A DNA stretch of 64,000 bases. It comes from Clostridia bacterium. Lineage in GTDB: Bacteria; Bacillota; Clostridia; Christensenellales; CAG-138. The notes under the pieces were generated by a model. The model ran no database searches. It was not told the origin of the DNA and saw only the letters and a program-made list of their open reading frames with translations. Numbering within the stretch: position 1 is the stretch's first letter; every line of letters starts with the position of its first letter. Positions 1-9,600 of this stretch are shown here, one piece after another. The stretch is taken from positions 1 to 64,000 of the forward strand of contig JAFXZJ010000054.1 of assembly GCA_017541305.1 (NCBI GenBank), in the 5' to 3' direction. Made by a program: the position numbers and the translations under genes.

Positions 1-25
1 CTCGCTCGTTCGTGACAGCTTGTGT

Positions 26-54
26 ATAATAGCACTTCCGCCCCCCTTTGTCAA
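26..54 (-). promoter_or_regulatory. Leftward sigma-A-type promoter reading out of the window
   Basis: On the minus strand there is a perfect -35 TTGACA (49-54), a 17-base spacer and a -10 TATTAT (26-31). Transcription would start near base 19 and run left, out of the window. The gene it serves is not visible. No ORF fits in bases 1-25. Confidence 0.6.
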
Positions 55-338
55 CACTTTTTTTCAAACTTTTTTACGCCTTTTTCCGATGCCCTTACGC
101 CCCCGATTTTCCCTTGCGTTGCCTGACTTTTTGCCGCTTCGCTTACCCGCTTTTTCGAATGCACGTTCCTATTATATTTAAAAGTATATTGAGGTTTTTT
201 CAACTTTTTTGAGGTCCTGTCCGGGTAAAAGGTAGTACCTGCCAAAGCGCATGTAAACTTTGGAAACTTTTCTTGACGCTGTTTCCGGCAGAAATTTGTT
301 TTCTTTTTTCGTTTCCCCGCTCGGCCGTCAAAAAACAC
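55..338. other. Intergenic region without a recognisable gene
   Basis: This stretch is T-rich and lies between the leftward promoter at 26-54 and the rightward promoter at 339-366. A 95-codon open frame on the minus strand is Lys/Arg-rich, has no ribosome site and resembles no family, so it is not called. I see no tRNA, riboswitch or terminator fold here. Confidence 0.5.
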
Positions 339-366
339 TTGCTTTACCGCTTTTATTATGTATAAT
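339..366 (+). promoter_or_regulatory. Promoter of the mrnC-rlmB-sigH block
   Basis: TTGCTT (339-344), a 16-base spacer and a perfect TATAAT (361-366). A start of transcription near base 373 rules out the upstream ATG codons at 358 and 373 as translation starts of the first gene. Confidence 0.6.
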
Positions 367-408
367 ATAGTTATGGATATAATGGATGTTTATATGGATT
401 TGAGCATA

Positions 409-825
409 ATGAGCGTTGTTTCGGCGGCGTTTCCCGCCGTGGACGTGCGCGCCAAGGATCCCACTCAGCTGGGGCCGCTGGTGCTTGCCTATATAGGCGA
501 TACGGTTTACGACCTTTACGTGCGCACGCAGCTGGTGCTGACAACCGGCCTTACCGCGCACGGACTGCATATGGCCGCTGCGAAGCGCGTCTGCGCGGGC
601 GCGCAGGCTTCCGCCTTCAAAAGGATCGAGGGCGCGCTGACCGAGGATGAGCTTGCCGTATTCCGGCGCGGCCGCAACGGGCACATGGGCACGATACCCA
701 AGAACGCCTCGATCGCCGATTACCGCACGGCGACCGGGCTTGAGGCCGTCATAGGCTGGCTCTATCTGAAGGGCTGCGACGCGCGCATAAGCGAGCTTAT
801 GACGATAATACTTTCAGAGGAATAA
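409..825 (+). CDS. mrnC: Mini-ribonuclease III
   Basis: This is a Mini-RNase III, an RNase III-like endonuclease without a dsRNA-binding domain that matures 23S rRNA ends in Firmicutes. The family signature LAYIGDTVYDLYVR is present near residue 27 and carries the metal-binding Asp. From the ATG at 409 the protein is 138 residues, the usual length. In-frame ATGs at 382 and 394 are possible alternatives; no ribosome site clearly decides between them. The gene starts a block with rlmB 13 bases downstream, the usual neighbour in Clostridia. The family is clear; the start is not. Confidence 0.85.
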   Translation: MSVVSAAFPAVDVRAKDPTQLGPLVLAYIGDTVYDLYVRTQLVLTTGLTAHGLHMAAAKRVCAGAQASAFKRIEGALTEDELAVFRRGRNGHMGTIPKNASIADYRTATGLEAVIGWLYLKGCDARISELMTIILSEE

Positions 826-838
826 ACAGGAGGGAACA

Positions 839-2089
839 ATGGGTTACAGAAGGAATGACGATCAGGGCCGCGTAGTCGGCTTTAAGGACGGTCAGCCCGT
901 CTACAAGAAGATCAACCGCGGCGAGCGCGACGATAAGCGCCGTGACGGCGAAAAGCGCTATGGCGACCGCGAGCGCGGCGGAAAGGACAGGGAATCCTTC
1001 AAGCGTCCTTATAATAGGAAGGAAGGCGGCCTGGAGCAGCGCGGGGAAGGCCATTCCTTTGACCGCGGGAACCGCGACGAACGCTCATATGGCAGGAAGC
1101 AGGGCGATTTCCGCCGTGAATACACCGGCGAGCGCAGGGAAGCGCCAGGGAGCGATTTCCGCTCCGAACGCCGCTATGAGGGCGCGCCCCGCCGCTTCAG
1201 CGACGAGCGCATACAGCGCAAGGCGGACGAGCTTGAGCGCAGCTATGAGAGCATGCAGAGCCGTCCTCCCCGCCGCGAGAAGCATTATGAGAACCTAAAG
1301 CCCCTGCCTCAGGACATACCCGAGGTGCGCGAGGAGGAGCTGCCCAACATAATAATGGGCCGCAATCCCGTCAAGGAGGCCATTAAGACGGGCCGCTCGA
1401 TCGACCGCATACTGGTTGTGAACGAGCACGACGGCTCGCTGAACGAGATACTCGATCTGGCATACGGCGCCAAGCTCGTTGTGCGCAACGTGGACAGGAG
1501 CAAGCTTGACGAGATCTGCATGCCCTTTGGCCACAACGGCAGGCCGGGCAATCATCAGGGCATAATCGCCTACGTTCCCGAGGCGCAGTACTGCGAGCTT
1601 TCGGACATACTCGACTATGCAAAGGAGCGCGGCGAGCAGCCCTTTGTGGTGCTGCTGGACGGCATTGAGGATCCGCACAACCTGGGCTCGATCATTCGAA
1701 GCGCGGAATGCGCGGGCGCGCACGGCGTGGTGATACCCAAGCGCCGCTCTGCCTCCGTCACCGCGACGGTAGTCAAGACGAGCGCGGGCGCTACCGAGCA
1801 CATGAGGATAGCGAAGGTAGTCAACCTGCCCGCCGCCATAGAGCGCTTAAAGGAAGCGGGCGTGTGGGTCGCCGGGGCCGATATGGGCGGCGAGCCCATG
1901 TATTCGGCGGATCTGAAGGGGCCTCTTGCGCTGGTCGTTGGCGCAGAGGGCGCGGGGATATCCCGTCTTGTAAAGGAAAAATGCGATTACATAATCTCCG
2001 TGCCGCTCAAGGGGCAGATGGAAAGCCTTAACGCATCCGTTGCCGCCGCCGTGATAATGTTTGAGAAGGTAAGGCAGGAGGCCAAATAA
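839..2089 (+). CDS. rlmB: 23S rRNA 2'-O-ribose methyltransferase, SpoU/TrmH family, with long charged N-terminal extension
   Basis: A SpoU-class (SPOUT) methyltransferase of 416 residues, predicted to 2'-O-methylate 23S rRNA (G2251 in RlmB) using S-adenosylmethionine. The substrate-binding domain starts near residue 170 (IIMGRNPVKEAIKTG). The catalytic domain carries all three motifs: DGIEDPHNLGSIIRSAE, LVVGAEGAGIS and VPLKGQMESLNASVAAAV. Residues 1 to about 150 are an Arg/Glu/Gly/Asp-rich low-complexity tail that most RlmB proteins (about 250 residues) lack; it may bind RNA. A strong AGGAGGG ribosome site precedes the ATG. sigH follows after 21 bases. Confidence 0.9.
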   Translation: MGYRRNDDQGRVVGFKDGQPVYKKINRGERDDKRRDGEKRYGDRERGGKDRESFKRPYNRKEGGLEQRGEGHSFDRGNRDERSYGRKQGDFRREYTGERREAPGSDFRSERRYEGAPRRFSDERIQRKADELERSYESMQSRPPRREKHYENLKPLPQDIPEVREEELPNIIMGRNPVKEAIKTGRSIDRILVVNEHDGSLNEILDLAYGAKLVVRNVDRSKLDEICMPFGHNGRPGNHQGIIAYVPEAQYCELSDILDYAKERGEQPFVVLLDGIEDPHNLGSIIRSAECAGAHGVVIPKRRSASVTATVVKTSAGATEHMRIAKVVNLPAAIERLKEAGVWVAGADMGGEPMYSADLKGPLALVVGAEGAGISRLVKEKCDYIISVPLKGQMESLNASVAAAVIMFEKVRQEAK

Positions 2090-2110
2090 AAAACGCCCCG
2101 GGGAGGGCTT

Positions 2111-2737
2111 ATGAGCGATATTACGACACCCGAATACGGAAGCCTGACCGACGAGGAGCTTGTGGCGCTTGCCAAGCAGTTTGACAGCGCCGCCTCGGAT
2201 GAGCTCTATCACCGCTACAAGAACATCGTGCGCGGCAAGGCGAGGCCGTATTTCCTTGCGGGCGCCGACAGGGACGATCTGATCCAGGAGGGCATGATAG
2301 GCCTGTTCAAGGCGATACGCGATTACAACTTTGAGAAGAACGATTCCTTCCGCCCGTTTGCCGAGATATGCATAGTGCGCCAGATATTGACCGCGATCAA
2401 GCAGGCCACGCGCTTTAAGCACCTTCCCCTTAACAAATACGAATCCCTTTACAGCACGGTTTACGACGAGGATTCCGAAAAGCAGCTGATGGACGTGATA
2501 AGCATGAGCTCCGCGCTGGATCCAGAGGAGCTTTATATCAAGCAGGAGCTAAGCCGCTCGGTGGAGGAGGCCGTTAACAGCTCGCTCACGCCGCTGGAAC
2601 GCGCCGTGCTGGAATGCTTTCTTGACGGGCTTTCATATTCGGAGATCGCCTCGGAGCTGGATCACAGCGTGAAATCGGTGGACAACGCGCTGCAAAGGAT
2701 AAGAAAAAAGCTTGAGAAGATATTGGACATACAATAA
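2111..2737 (+). CDS. sigH: RNA polymerase sporulation sigma factor SigH
   Basis: A 208-residue sigma-70-family factor matching SigH (Spo0H), which controls the entry into sporulation and other stationary-phase genes. Region 2 is clear: DRDDLIQEGMIGLFKAIRDY followed by FAEICIVRQILTAIKQATR. Region 4, LTPLERAVLECFLDGLSYSE through KSVDNALQRIRKKL, is a complete helix-turn-helix. Its position after mrnC and rlmB is the conserved Clostridia arrangement. A terminator begins at its stop codon. Confidence 0.92.
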   Translation: MSDITTPEYGSLTDEELVALAKQFDSAASDELYHRYKNIVRGKARPYFLAGADRDDLIQEGMIGLFKAIRDYNFEKNDSFRPFAEICIVRQILTAIKQATRFKHLPLNKYESLYSTVYDEDSEKQLMDVISMSSALDPEELYIKQELSRSVEEAVNSSLTPLERAVLECFLDGLSYSEIASELDHSVKSVDNALQRIRKKLEKILDIQ

Positions 2738-2758
2738 AAAGGGCAGCCGCCCTTTTTT
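2736..2758. terminator. Bidirectional terminator between sigH and the Spo0A-like gene
   Basis: A GGGC-AGCC-GCCC hairpin core with A-tract and T-tract flanks on both sides. It can end transcription of sigH on the plus strand and of the converging small gene on the minus strand, whose stop codon lies inside its T-run. Confidence 0.75.
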
Positions 2759-3140
2759 ATTTACGCTCTTCGGCGTCGGCCAGCTCCCATCGCATGACGC
2801 TTATGAATTCGCTTGGGGACGGCGGGAGCTTGGAATTGGGAAACAGCCTGCGGATATCCCCGCAGGTCACGTTCCACGCATATCCGATCGCGTATCTCAT
2901 GCAGCGCTCCATGCGCCTTCTTACGAGCGCGTCTTCGCTGCAAGGCCTGGGAACGTCGCTTTCCCCGCTGAGGATATACTCGCAGAGCGCCATGCTGATG
3001 TAATAAAAGCCCTTGTGCCTTGGCGAAAGGCCCATCAGGAATATCGCCTTCCGTACACCGGACTCAGTCAATTTTTCATCCCTCGCTCTCTGTATCGTCT
3101 CCCCCGGTATCAGTTTAGCGCTTAAAGTGAAAACCGACAA
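2757..3140 (-). CDS. Stand-alone Spo0A C-terminal-type DNA-binding protein
   Basis: The protein resembles only the DNA-binding half of Spo0A, the master regulator of sporulation. Matching segments are GLSPRHKGFYYI (compare VPAHIKGYLYL), MERCMRYAIGYAWN (compare VERAIRHAIEVAW) and PPSPSEFISVM (compare KPTNSEFIAMV). There is no receiver domain, so it cannot be switched by the phosphorelay in the usual way. The listed start is a TTG with no good ribosome site. A second TTG at 3071 has GAGGG eight bases upstream and would give 104 residues, just the DNA-binding domain. It converges on sigH and shares its terminator. Confidence 0.7.
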   Translation of the reverse strand: MSVFTLSAKLIPGETIQRARDEKLTESGVRKAIFLMGLSPRHKGFYYISMALCEYILSGESDVPRPCSEDALVRRRMERCMRYAIGYAWNVTCGDIRRLFPNSKLPPSPSEFISVMRWELADAEERK

Positions 3141-3161
3141 TCACTCATTTATTATGCGTGT

Positions 3162-3191
3162 AAAAAAGAAGCTCCGGATGGTTCCGAAGCT
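3162..3191 (-). terminator. Terminator of the excisionase-like gene
   Basis: On the minus strand, arms AGCTTCGGA and TCCGGAGCT (3170-3191) with a four-base loop are followed by a T-rich run (3162-3169). It separates the gene at 3206-3685 from the Spo0A-like gene downstream. Confidence 0.7.
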
Positions 3192-3205
3192 GCTAAGCGC
3201 CCGCG

Positions 3206-3685
3206 TCACCCTTGGTTTCCGACGGCCGCGGCAACGGCTCCCTGCGCGGCGGCCGTGACGACGGTCTGCACGAGGGGGAGTATTATGGGCGAGAGCTTTT
3301 TTATGAGCTTTTCGAGCCCTTTTCTGTCATCGACGTACTTCATGCTGTCGGGCGTGGAATAATAATACTTCACCCCCGCTTCCTCTCTGACGGCGATCAG
3401 CCCCTCCTTTTCGAGGCAGGCGATATAGGAATCGAATTCCTCCTCGGGCATCCTGTAAAGCCCGGCGCACACGCCCCTGCGCTCGTTGCACGCCTCGATG
3501 ATGCTCACGTATACCGCCGAAGCGGTCTTGGCTCTTGCGCGCGAATAGGGCGGCCTTGCAAGCCGCGGGATATCCCATTCGTCCCCGCTTTTTACGGCCC
3601 CGGGCACCCAGCCCGATTCCAGCCATTTTATGACCGTTGCGCGGCGTTTCAGGCCGTTGGCCTGCATGAATTCGGAAACAGTCAT
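3206..3685 (-). CDS. MerR/excisionase-type helix-turn-helix protein of unknown role
   Basis: The N-terminal 55 residues look like a MerR/excisionase winged helix: TVSEFMQANGLKRRATVIKW followed by WVPGAVKSGDEWDIPR. The middle (residues 65-110) resembles nothing I know. The C-terminal 40 residues are hydrophobic and Ala-rich (LSPIILPLVQTVVTAAAQGA) and may sit on the membrane. The ATG at 3685 is chosen because GGGAGGGG lies just upstream and a good promoter ends before it; an upstream extension to 3778 would run through the promoter and a terminator. It has its own promoter and terminator, so it is a single-gene unit. Confidence 0.6.
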   Translation of the reverse strand: MTVSEFMQANGLKRRATVIKWLESGWVPGAVKSGDEWDIPRLARPPYSRARAKTASAVYVSIIEACNERRGVCAGLYRMPEEEFDSYIACLEKEGLIAVREEAGVKYYYSTPDSMKYVDDRKGLEKLIKKLSPIILPLVQTVVTAAAQGAVAAAVGNQG

Positions 3686-3713
3686 TTCGCCCCTCCCTTC
3701 TTTCTTTATAATA

Positions 3714-3742
3714 ATTATACCATAAATCGACCGTTTTTTCAA
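3714..3742 (-). promoter_or_regulatory. Promoter of the excisionase-like gene
   Basis: Minus strand: TTGAAA (3737-3742), 17-base spacer, perfect TATAAT (3714-3719), about 30 bases before the ATG at 3685. Confidence 0.65.
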
Positions 3743-3756
3743 TTCGGCGGCTGTGA

Positions 3757-3785
3757 AAAGCCCGGGATGCTTGTGCATCCCGGGC
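3757..3785 (-). terminator. Strong terminator at the end of the signalling island
   Basis: Minus strand: arms GCCCGGGATGC and GCATCCCGGGC around a short loop (ACAA), followed by TTTT. It lies 13 bases after the stop codon of the caspase-like gene and is the end of the long leftward run of genes. Confidence 0.85.
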
Positions 3786-3797
3786 AGAGCGCCTTGC

Positions 3798-6659
3798 TTA
3801 TCCGCCTATGGTATTGGGATCGTTATGATAGCTTACCTCGTTTACGGGGGTGAGCACGCCCGTGTCGAAGCTGAAATCGAACACGTGCCACAGCGTCCCG
3901 CCGGCGGTGGGAGGCACGTTGAATTCCCTGAACGAATCGCCGAAATAGACGACCACCTTTGCTCCCGACCTTGCCATTGCGTTGGAATCGCTCCTGGCCT
4001 TGTTGGAGAAGTCGTGCACGTAATAGCTGTAAGTGCCGCTGCTCTTCTTATAGACGGTGGTCTGCTCGGGACCGTAGCTGTCGGTATCGTCCCTGTCGAG
4101 ATCGGCATAGACGGTGCCGTCATGCGAATAAGTCCTTCCGTAGAAGGCGATGTGGAACCTGCCGCTTCCGGAAGCGGTGGGGCCCGTTAGATGCGAATCG
4201 AGATCATAGGGCACCTCGCCCCAGGTGAGCACGATGCGGATCTGATCCGCCGCTATGGTCGGGGTGAGGGGCAGCGCCTGATCGACGGCCTCGCCGGCGG
4301 AAACGACGTTGACGAAAGCCGTGATATAGTCCTCGTGCATGACCTCGGCGGTGTAATAGCCCGCCTTGAGCTTGTCGGTGTAGAATTCGCCGTTCTCATC
4401 CGAGGTCAGCTCGAGCACCGCGCCGTCGACGCTAACGTAATCGCCGGTCCTGGTGTCGTGGCCCGGCCTGAATCTGATCGCCGCGCCGGGAACGTAAGCG
4501 CCGGTGAACGTGTTGATCACGTAACCGCCGGCCACAGCCCCGCCCTCGGGATCGAGCATCACGGAATCGGAGATATAGGTGGTCTCGCCCGAGGTGACGG
4601 TCACTTCGTTCACGCGCCTGAACAGATAGCCATAGGCGGAGATGGTGATGGAATAGACGCCCTCGGGAAGCTTTATTTCGAAGCTGCCGTTGGCCTCGTC
4701 GGAGCGCAGCTCCCTGACGAGCCTGCCTTCCGCATCGAACACCTGCATGAGCGCGCGCCTGATGGGCTCGCCGGAAGCATTGGAGGTTATGACGCCCGCT
4801 ATCCTGCCCGAGCCGACCGCTATGCGGTAATCATGCATGCCGAATATCGCAAGCGCGCAATCGGGATTTTGGGGATCGACCGCGCCGTGCCTGGCGACCG
4901 CATTGTCGAACGCCTGCTTGGCGGTGGTCTTGTTAAGAGTCATGGACCGGGTCATGATCTCATCGAGCGTCGCGTTGCAGTAGCCGACGCTGACCGTATC
5001 GGTATAGCCGAACACGACGGACGCGCCCTTGGAAATGAGCGAATCGGCAATCGAGCTGTTGTAAGCGCTGTAACAGGTGCCCAGGAAGAACAGGGTGTTG
5101 TCGAACGCGTTGGCGGAATAGTAATGATCGAAGAACTTGTGCCCCACGGCAACGTGTCCGCTGTTGGCGAATATCACTATGCGCCTTGCCTGGACGTCCG
5201 CGGAATACTTGGGATCGTTTATATTTTGCGCGATCTCGCCTGTGACGAGATAGGGATCGGTCTTTGTATAGCCGTTCTCAACGTAATCGATCTTGGCGCC
5301 GTGGCTGTCGAACAGCACTATGCCGTAATCGCCGAGCGTCTTCAGGAATTCGAGATCCGCACTGCCGTCATCCCTGACAGTTACCGTTCCGCCGAGGTTT
5401 TCGGAAATGATCTCGGCACAATCCTTGAAGTCGTCATATTGGAACTGAGATCCCCTGAAGGGCCTTATTACGGCTATGTTCTTGTTGTCGGACGGAGCCG
5501 CCGCGCTCTCCTGCGCAAGCATGGAGGCGGTGTGGATCATTGCCGCGTTGATCGCTTCGGCAGAGGCCGTGCAGCCGCCCTTTCTGCCATCGTCGAACTT
5601 GGAATCCCAAACGCAGGTTATGCCCGCGTTGGTGGTGAAGGTGATCTCGCCCGTCTCCTCGTTCTCGATGCTGTATTCGATCTCGATATTCTCCTCGAGG
5701 AAATCCGACACCTCGCCGAAGCTGCCAAGGGACTGAATGGATGCTATTATGTCGTTGGCAGTGTTGAAATCGTTCTGAGTAAGATCGTTAAAATAGCAGA
5801 TATCAACGGGCTTGCTGGCGATATCCGCGCAGGAGGCCCTGTAGGACACGTTCCTTCTTGCGTCGGAGGAAAGGTTGAACGTGCCGCTGAAAATGCCGTC
5901 GTTCGCAAACAGATCGGGCGCGGCGCCGTCGTCGCGAAGCTGGCCTATCACGCTGCCGTCAGCATCGGACGTGAGGTTGACGGTATCGCTGACAAGATAT
6001 TCGGACATCATCTCGGCAAAGAACGTGACGGGCGCGCTTTCGCCCACGTGCACGTCTCTGATATCGGAATACAGATCGAGGAACGCGAATCTGTCGTTGC
6101 CGGTGGGGAGCTCGGTGGGAGCGGCCGGCGCGGGCTGAGTGGGCTGCGCGGGCTGTGCGGGCGCGCCTCCGCCCGAATACACGGGCCTGAACGTGAACTT
6201 ATACGTTCCCAGGCCAAAGCCGATCCTTGCTTCATACGCGGTCCCCGTGAAGGGCGAGACCGTTTTATTGATCGCCGTGCGCGGAACCGCGCTCTCGTTT
6301 GCCGCGTTCGGGCTGATCACGGCTGTGGGATAGCTGACGGTGAATTCGCCCTCCTCACCCGGCCTGAGCACGGGTATTGCCTCGGGCGAGATCTCGGCCT
6401 TGCCGAAATGCGCGAAATCGCCAGCGGAGGCCTCTATCCTGACGTCGGTTATATCCTCTTCGCTCACGTTCTTAGCCTTGATATCGAACGTGAGCACGTC
6501 GCCCCATTTGAACTCGGCATTGGCAAGGCTGATATCGAGCTCGGCGCTGTCGGAGCTTTGCGCGCCGGGACCGGGCAGTCCCCTGCCGCAGCCCGCAAGG
6601 CCCGCAGCCATGATCAGCACAAGCAGTATGCCGATCGCCCTCTTGAGATTTGTTTTCAT
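3798..6659 (-). CDS. Large caspase-fold (clan CD-like) lipoprotein with carboxypeptidase-regulatory repeats and a DUF2135/YfaP-like C-terminus
   Basis: A 953-residue predicted surface lipoprotein. It has a signal peptide and lipobox (LAGC, Cys24), a beta-rich region of about 35-290 (one section NEW3/CARDB-like), then a caspase-like core at about 390-615. The core shows the clan CD pattern: a hydrophobic strand ending in DSHGA (His453), then a strand ending in LFFLGTCYS (Cys529). Next come two carboxypeptidase-regulatory-like beta domains (about 618-700 and 705-800) and a C-terminal YfaP/DUF2135-like domain (VLTWGEVPYDLDSHLTGP). It is the last gene of the kinase/FHA/PP2C island. Protease activity is inferred from the dyad; substrates are unknown. 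A scaffold role is also possible. Confidence 0.72.
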   Translation of the reverse strand: MKTNLKRAIGILLVLIMAAGLAGCGRGLPGPGAQSSDSAELDISLANAEFKWGDVLTFDIKAKNVSEEDITDVRIEASAGDFAHFGKAEISPEAIPVLRPGEEGEFTVSYPTAVISPNAANESAVPRTAINKTVSPFTGTAYEARIGFGLGTYKFTFRPVYSGGGAPAQPAQPTQPAPAAPTELPTGNDRFAFLDLYSDIRDVHVGESAPVTFFAEMMSEYLVSDTVNLTSDADGSVIGQLRDDGAAPDLFANDGIFSGTFNLSSDARRNVSYRASCADIASKPVDICYFNDLTQNDFNTANDIIASIQSLGSFGEVSDFLEENIEIEYSIENEETGEITFTTNAGITCVWDSKFDDGRKGGCTASAEAINAAMIHTASMLAQESAAAPSDNKNIAVIRPFRGSQFQYDDFKDCAEIISENLGGTVTVRDDGSADLEFLKTLGDYGIVLFDSHGAKIDYVENGYTKTDPYLVTGEIAQNINDPKYSADVQARRIVIFANSGHVAVGHKFFDHYYSANAFDNTLFFLGTCYSAYNSSIADSLISKGASVVFGYTDTVSVGYCNATLDEIMTRSMTLNKTTAKQAFDNAVARHGAVDPQNPDCALAIFGMHDYRIAVGSGRIAGVITSNASGEPIRRALMQVFDAEGRLVRELRSDEANGSFEIKLPEGVYSITISAYGYLFRRVNEVTVTSGETTYISDSVMLDPEGGAVAGGYVINTFTGAYVPGAAIRFRPGHDTRTGDYVSVDGAVLELTSDENGEFYTDKLKAGYYTAEVMHEDYITAFVNVVSAGEAVDQALPLTPTIAADQIRIVLTWGEVPYDLDSHLTGPTASGSGRFHIAFYGRTYSHDGTVYADLDRDDTDSYGPEQTTVYKKSSGTYSYYVHDFSNKARSDSNAMARSGAKVVVYFGDSFREFNVPPTAGGTLWHVFDFSFDTGVLTPVNEVSYHNDPNTIGG

Positions 6660-6698
6660 AAGTCCCTCCTGTGTGAAATGTTTTCGCTGATATCCTTC

Positions 6699-9600
6699 TT
6701 ATCTTGCGCGGTATCTGACCCAGTGCTGCACATTGGTTATGGTCGAGGACGGCGATACCGGCGAATAGCTCGTAAGGTCCTCTACCTTTTGATATGTAAA
6801 CAGCATTCTGTACCTGGTCCAGCTGCATTCATAATACTTGAATCTGAACATGCGCGGCGTGCCGACATGGGTCGTATCCGTTATTATGCTGTGGCAGTAA
6901 TAACTGGGAAGATTCTGACTGCAGCAGTAGTAATTGTCAAGATACGGGCAATCCGCCGTCGACGCTATCGCTGTGAAGTATTTGTAGTTGAAGGCGCTTG
7001 AGCTTTGCCCGCCGTTATAATCCCAGAAGCCCCGCCTGCTTGAGATCGCCCTCGTTGTCGTGTTTGCATAGGAAACGTCATACATCCAATGCCAGTAAAT
7101 ATAGCCCTTGTGCGTATTCGACACGGTCTGCTTTTCGGTCTCGGTCTCATAGTCGGTCCTGGGCTGTACGTTATAAGCGGAATAAAGGCTGTGGCTCGTA
7201 TCGAAGCCCGAGGGGAATTCATTGGAATAGTTAAAGCTTCCCCTGTCGGCCTCCACCCATCTGCCTCCTATCCGATCGAACCCCTCCATGGAGGTTTCGT
7301 AGGATTCGATCGTGGTGGTCTTGGTGTATGTCCACTTTTCCTCAACGATCTGTGCGTCGGAGGGCATGTTTTCATAAAGCACCCAGCCGGATACGGGGTT
7401 CGGGTTCCATCTGGCGGTCAGCGTGATATCCGAAGTCGTATTGAACACCGTGCTTGAATGCACTTGCTCGCCGTCGGCAGTGAACCACCCCGCAAACCCA
7501 TAATAATCACGGATCGGCACGGGAAGGCTGCCTATCGGCTGACCGTATTGCGCCTCTATCGAAGCGGGCGAAACACGTCCGCCGTTGGGGTCGAGGCGTA
7601 TGGTGAAATGCGGTATGGGCGTGACGATCCTTTCCCAATGCGCATATACGGTAAACGAATTGTTGACCACCGTATTGCTGCTGACCTGCGTCCCCCCGGC
7701 GGCCTCCGTCCACCAGCCGCCGAAGCTGTAGCCGCTGCGCGTCACTGTGGGCAGTTCGCCAAGCTTGCGGCCCCTGTAATACCATCTTGTCTGACTTTCC
7801 GGCGTGCCGCCGTTGCCAAGGAAGCGCACCGCGATATCCGGCTCGGGGATCGGGGTCCATGTTTCCGGGGTCGCGCCGGGCGTGGGAGAGGGAGTTGCGG
7901 GCGTGTGGGGTGTAACTGTTATCTCGGGCACGGGTGTGCTCGTCGGCTCGGGTGTTTCCGGCTCGGGCGAAGCAGTGTCCGACGGCTCCGGCGAATCGGA
8001 TACGGTCTCCCGCACTATGTAAACGGTAACCTTCACCTGCTTTTCGATCGAAACGGTTTCACCCGTATCCTCGTTCAACATGGAGGCTGCGACAGTGATG
8101 CTTTGCACTGCAGTATCCGTCAGCTTTTCAACGTCAACGATCAGATACCCATCCTCGATGCGGGAATACTCCGTTCCGTCGTTCGTCACGTCCACACTGA
8201 CCTTGGCGGGATCTATGTTGGCGGGCACAAGCTTGTAAATATCCGAGATGCGCAAAGGATCGCTGTCGGCGTCCATCGCAATGCTGCTGCCGAAGGGCAG
8301 CTCGATATCGGAAAGGAGGCCGCCGCGGCTGACAATGAGCGTAACGCTCTGTTCGGGCTTAAGCGCAGCGCCGGAATCGGGATCCGTTCCCTTTATAACG
8401 CCCGCGCTCACGGTATCGTCATATTCATAGATCAGATCCACAGCATGGCCGCTCAGCAGCGCATTTGCCTCGTTAAGATCTGTGCCTCTGAGATAGGGCA
8501 TCACGCCCTCTTCCTGTTCGGACGCCATGCCCCTGTTGACCGTCACATTGATCGGCGTGCCGGGCATGACCAGCTCCCCATAGCGCGGGTCCTGCGCCAT
8601 TATGCAGCCCACGTCGACAGCGTCCGTTTCCTCGCTGCCGGTGATCGCAAAGCTCCAATCGCCGAATCTTGTCTTGGCCTCGTCCTCGGTCAGCCCCACA
8701 AAATCCGGCACGGTCTTCCTGCCGCTGGCTATTTTGTCGATCGAAACGCTGCCCTTAAGGTCGATAACGCCGCTGAGCAGCAGCGCGGCAAGCACGCCGC
8801 CCAGCAGGAGCACGCCGGCAAGCGCCGCATATACCCACCGGGAAAGCGCCCACGGCTTCATTTCTCTCTTATCGTCCTTTCTGGGGACTTCGGTGCTGAG
8901 AAGCTCGTTTTTGAACTCTTCCGCCGTTTGCGTGCGGCAGTCGATATTGGTATTGAGCGCGTTGAGAAGCGCCGTCTCCGCTCCTGCGGGGATATCCGCC
9001 CCAAGCCTGGACGGGGCCTTGAGCGTGTCGTTAGAAGCCCTTTCAAGCGATTCCTCGGGCGTTACGCCGGTGAGCATCTTATACATGGTCGCGGCGCACG
9101 CATACACGTCCGACCAGGCGCCCTGGTTCCCCCTGGAACGATACTGCTCGGGCGGCGCATAGCCCGGCTTGAGTATTACGGAAAGGCTTTTGGAGACGTT
9201 TGCCGTTGCATACCTTGCCGCGCCGAAATCCAGCAGCTTGACCCTGCCCTCGTTGGTTATGAAAATATTGTCCGGCGAGATATCCCTGTGGACAATGCCC
9301 TTTGAATGCACCTGCGAGAGCGCGTCAAGCACGGGTACGATCACGTTCATCGTATCCGCAAACGACTGAGGCCCCTCCTCCTCGAGCATGGCCTTGACCG
9401 TCCTTCCGTCAAGGAGCTCCATGACCATATAGGCCGTATTGTTTTCGAAGAAGCAGTCATAGATCGAAACTATGCCCTCGATGCTCCTGAATTTTGAAAG
9501 CCTTTCGGACTCGTCCACAAAGCTCTGCAAGCCCTTTATATAGCTCGCTTCGCTTTCATCGCCGCCGAAAACGCTGACGTTCACCGTGCCCGGCGTCCTT

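Noticed and set aside
4191-7001. 936-codon open frame on the plus strand, antisense to the caspase-like and kinase genes
   Set aside because: It mirrors GC-rich codons of the real genes, crosses a gene boundary, has no ribosome site and shows no family pattern.
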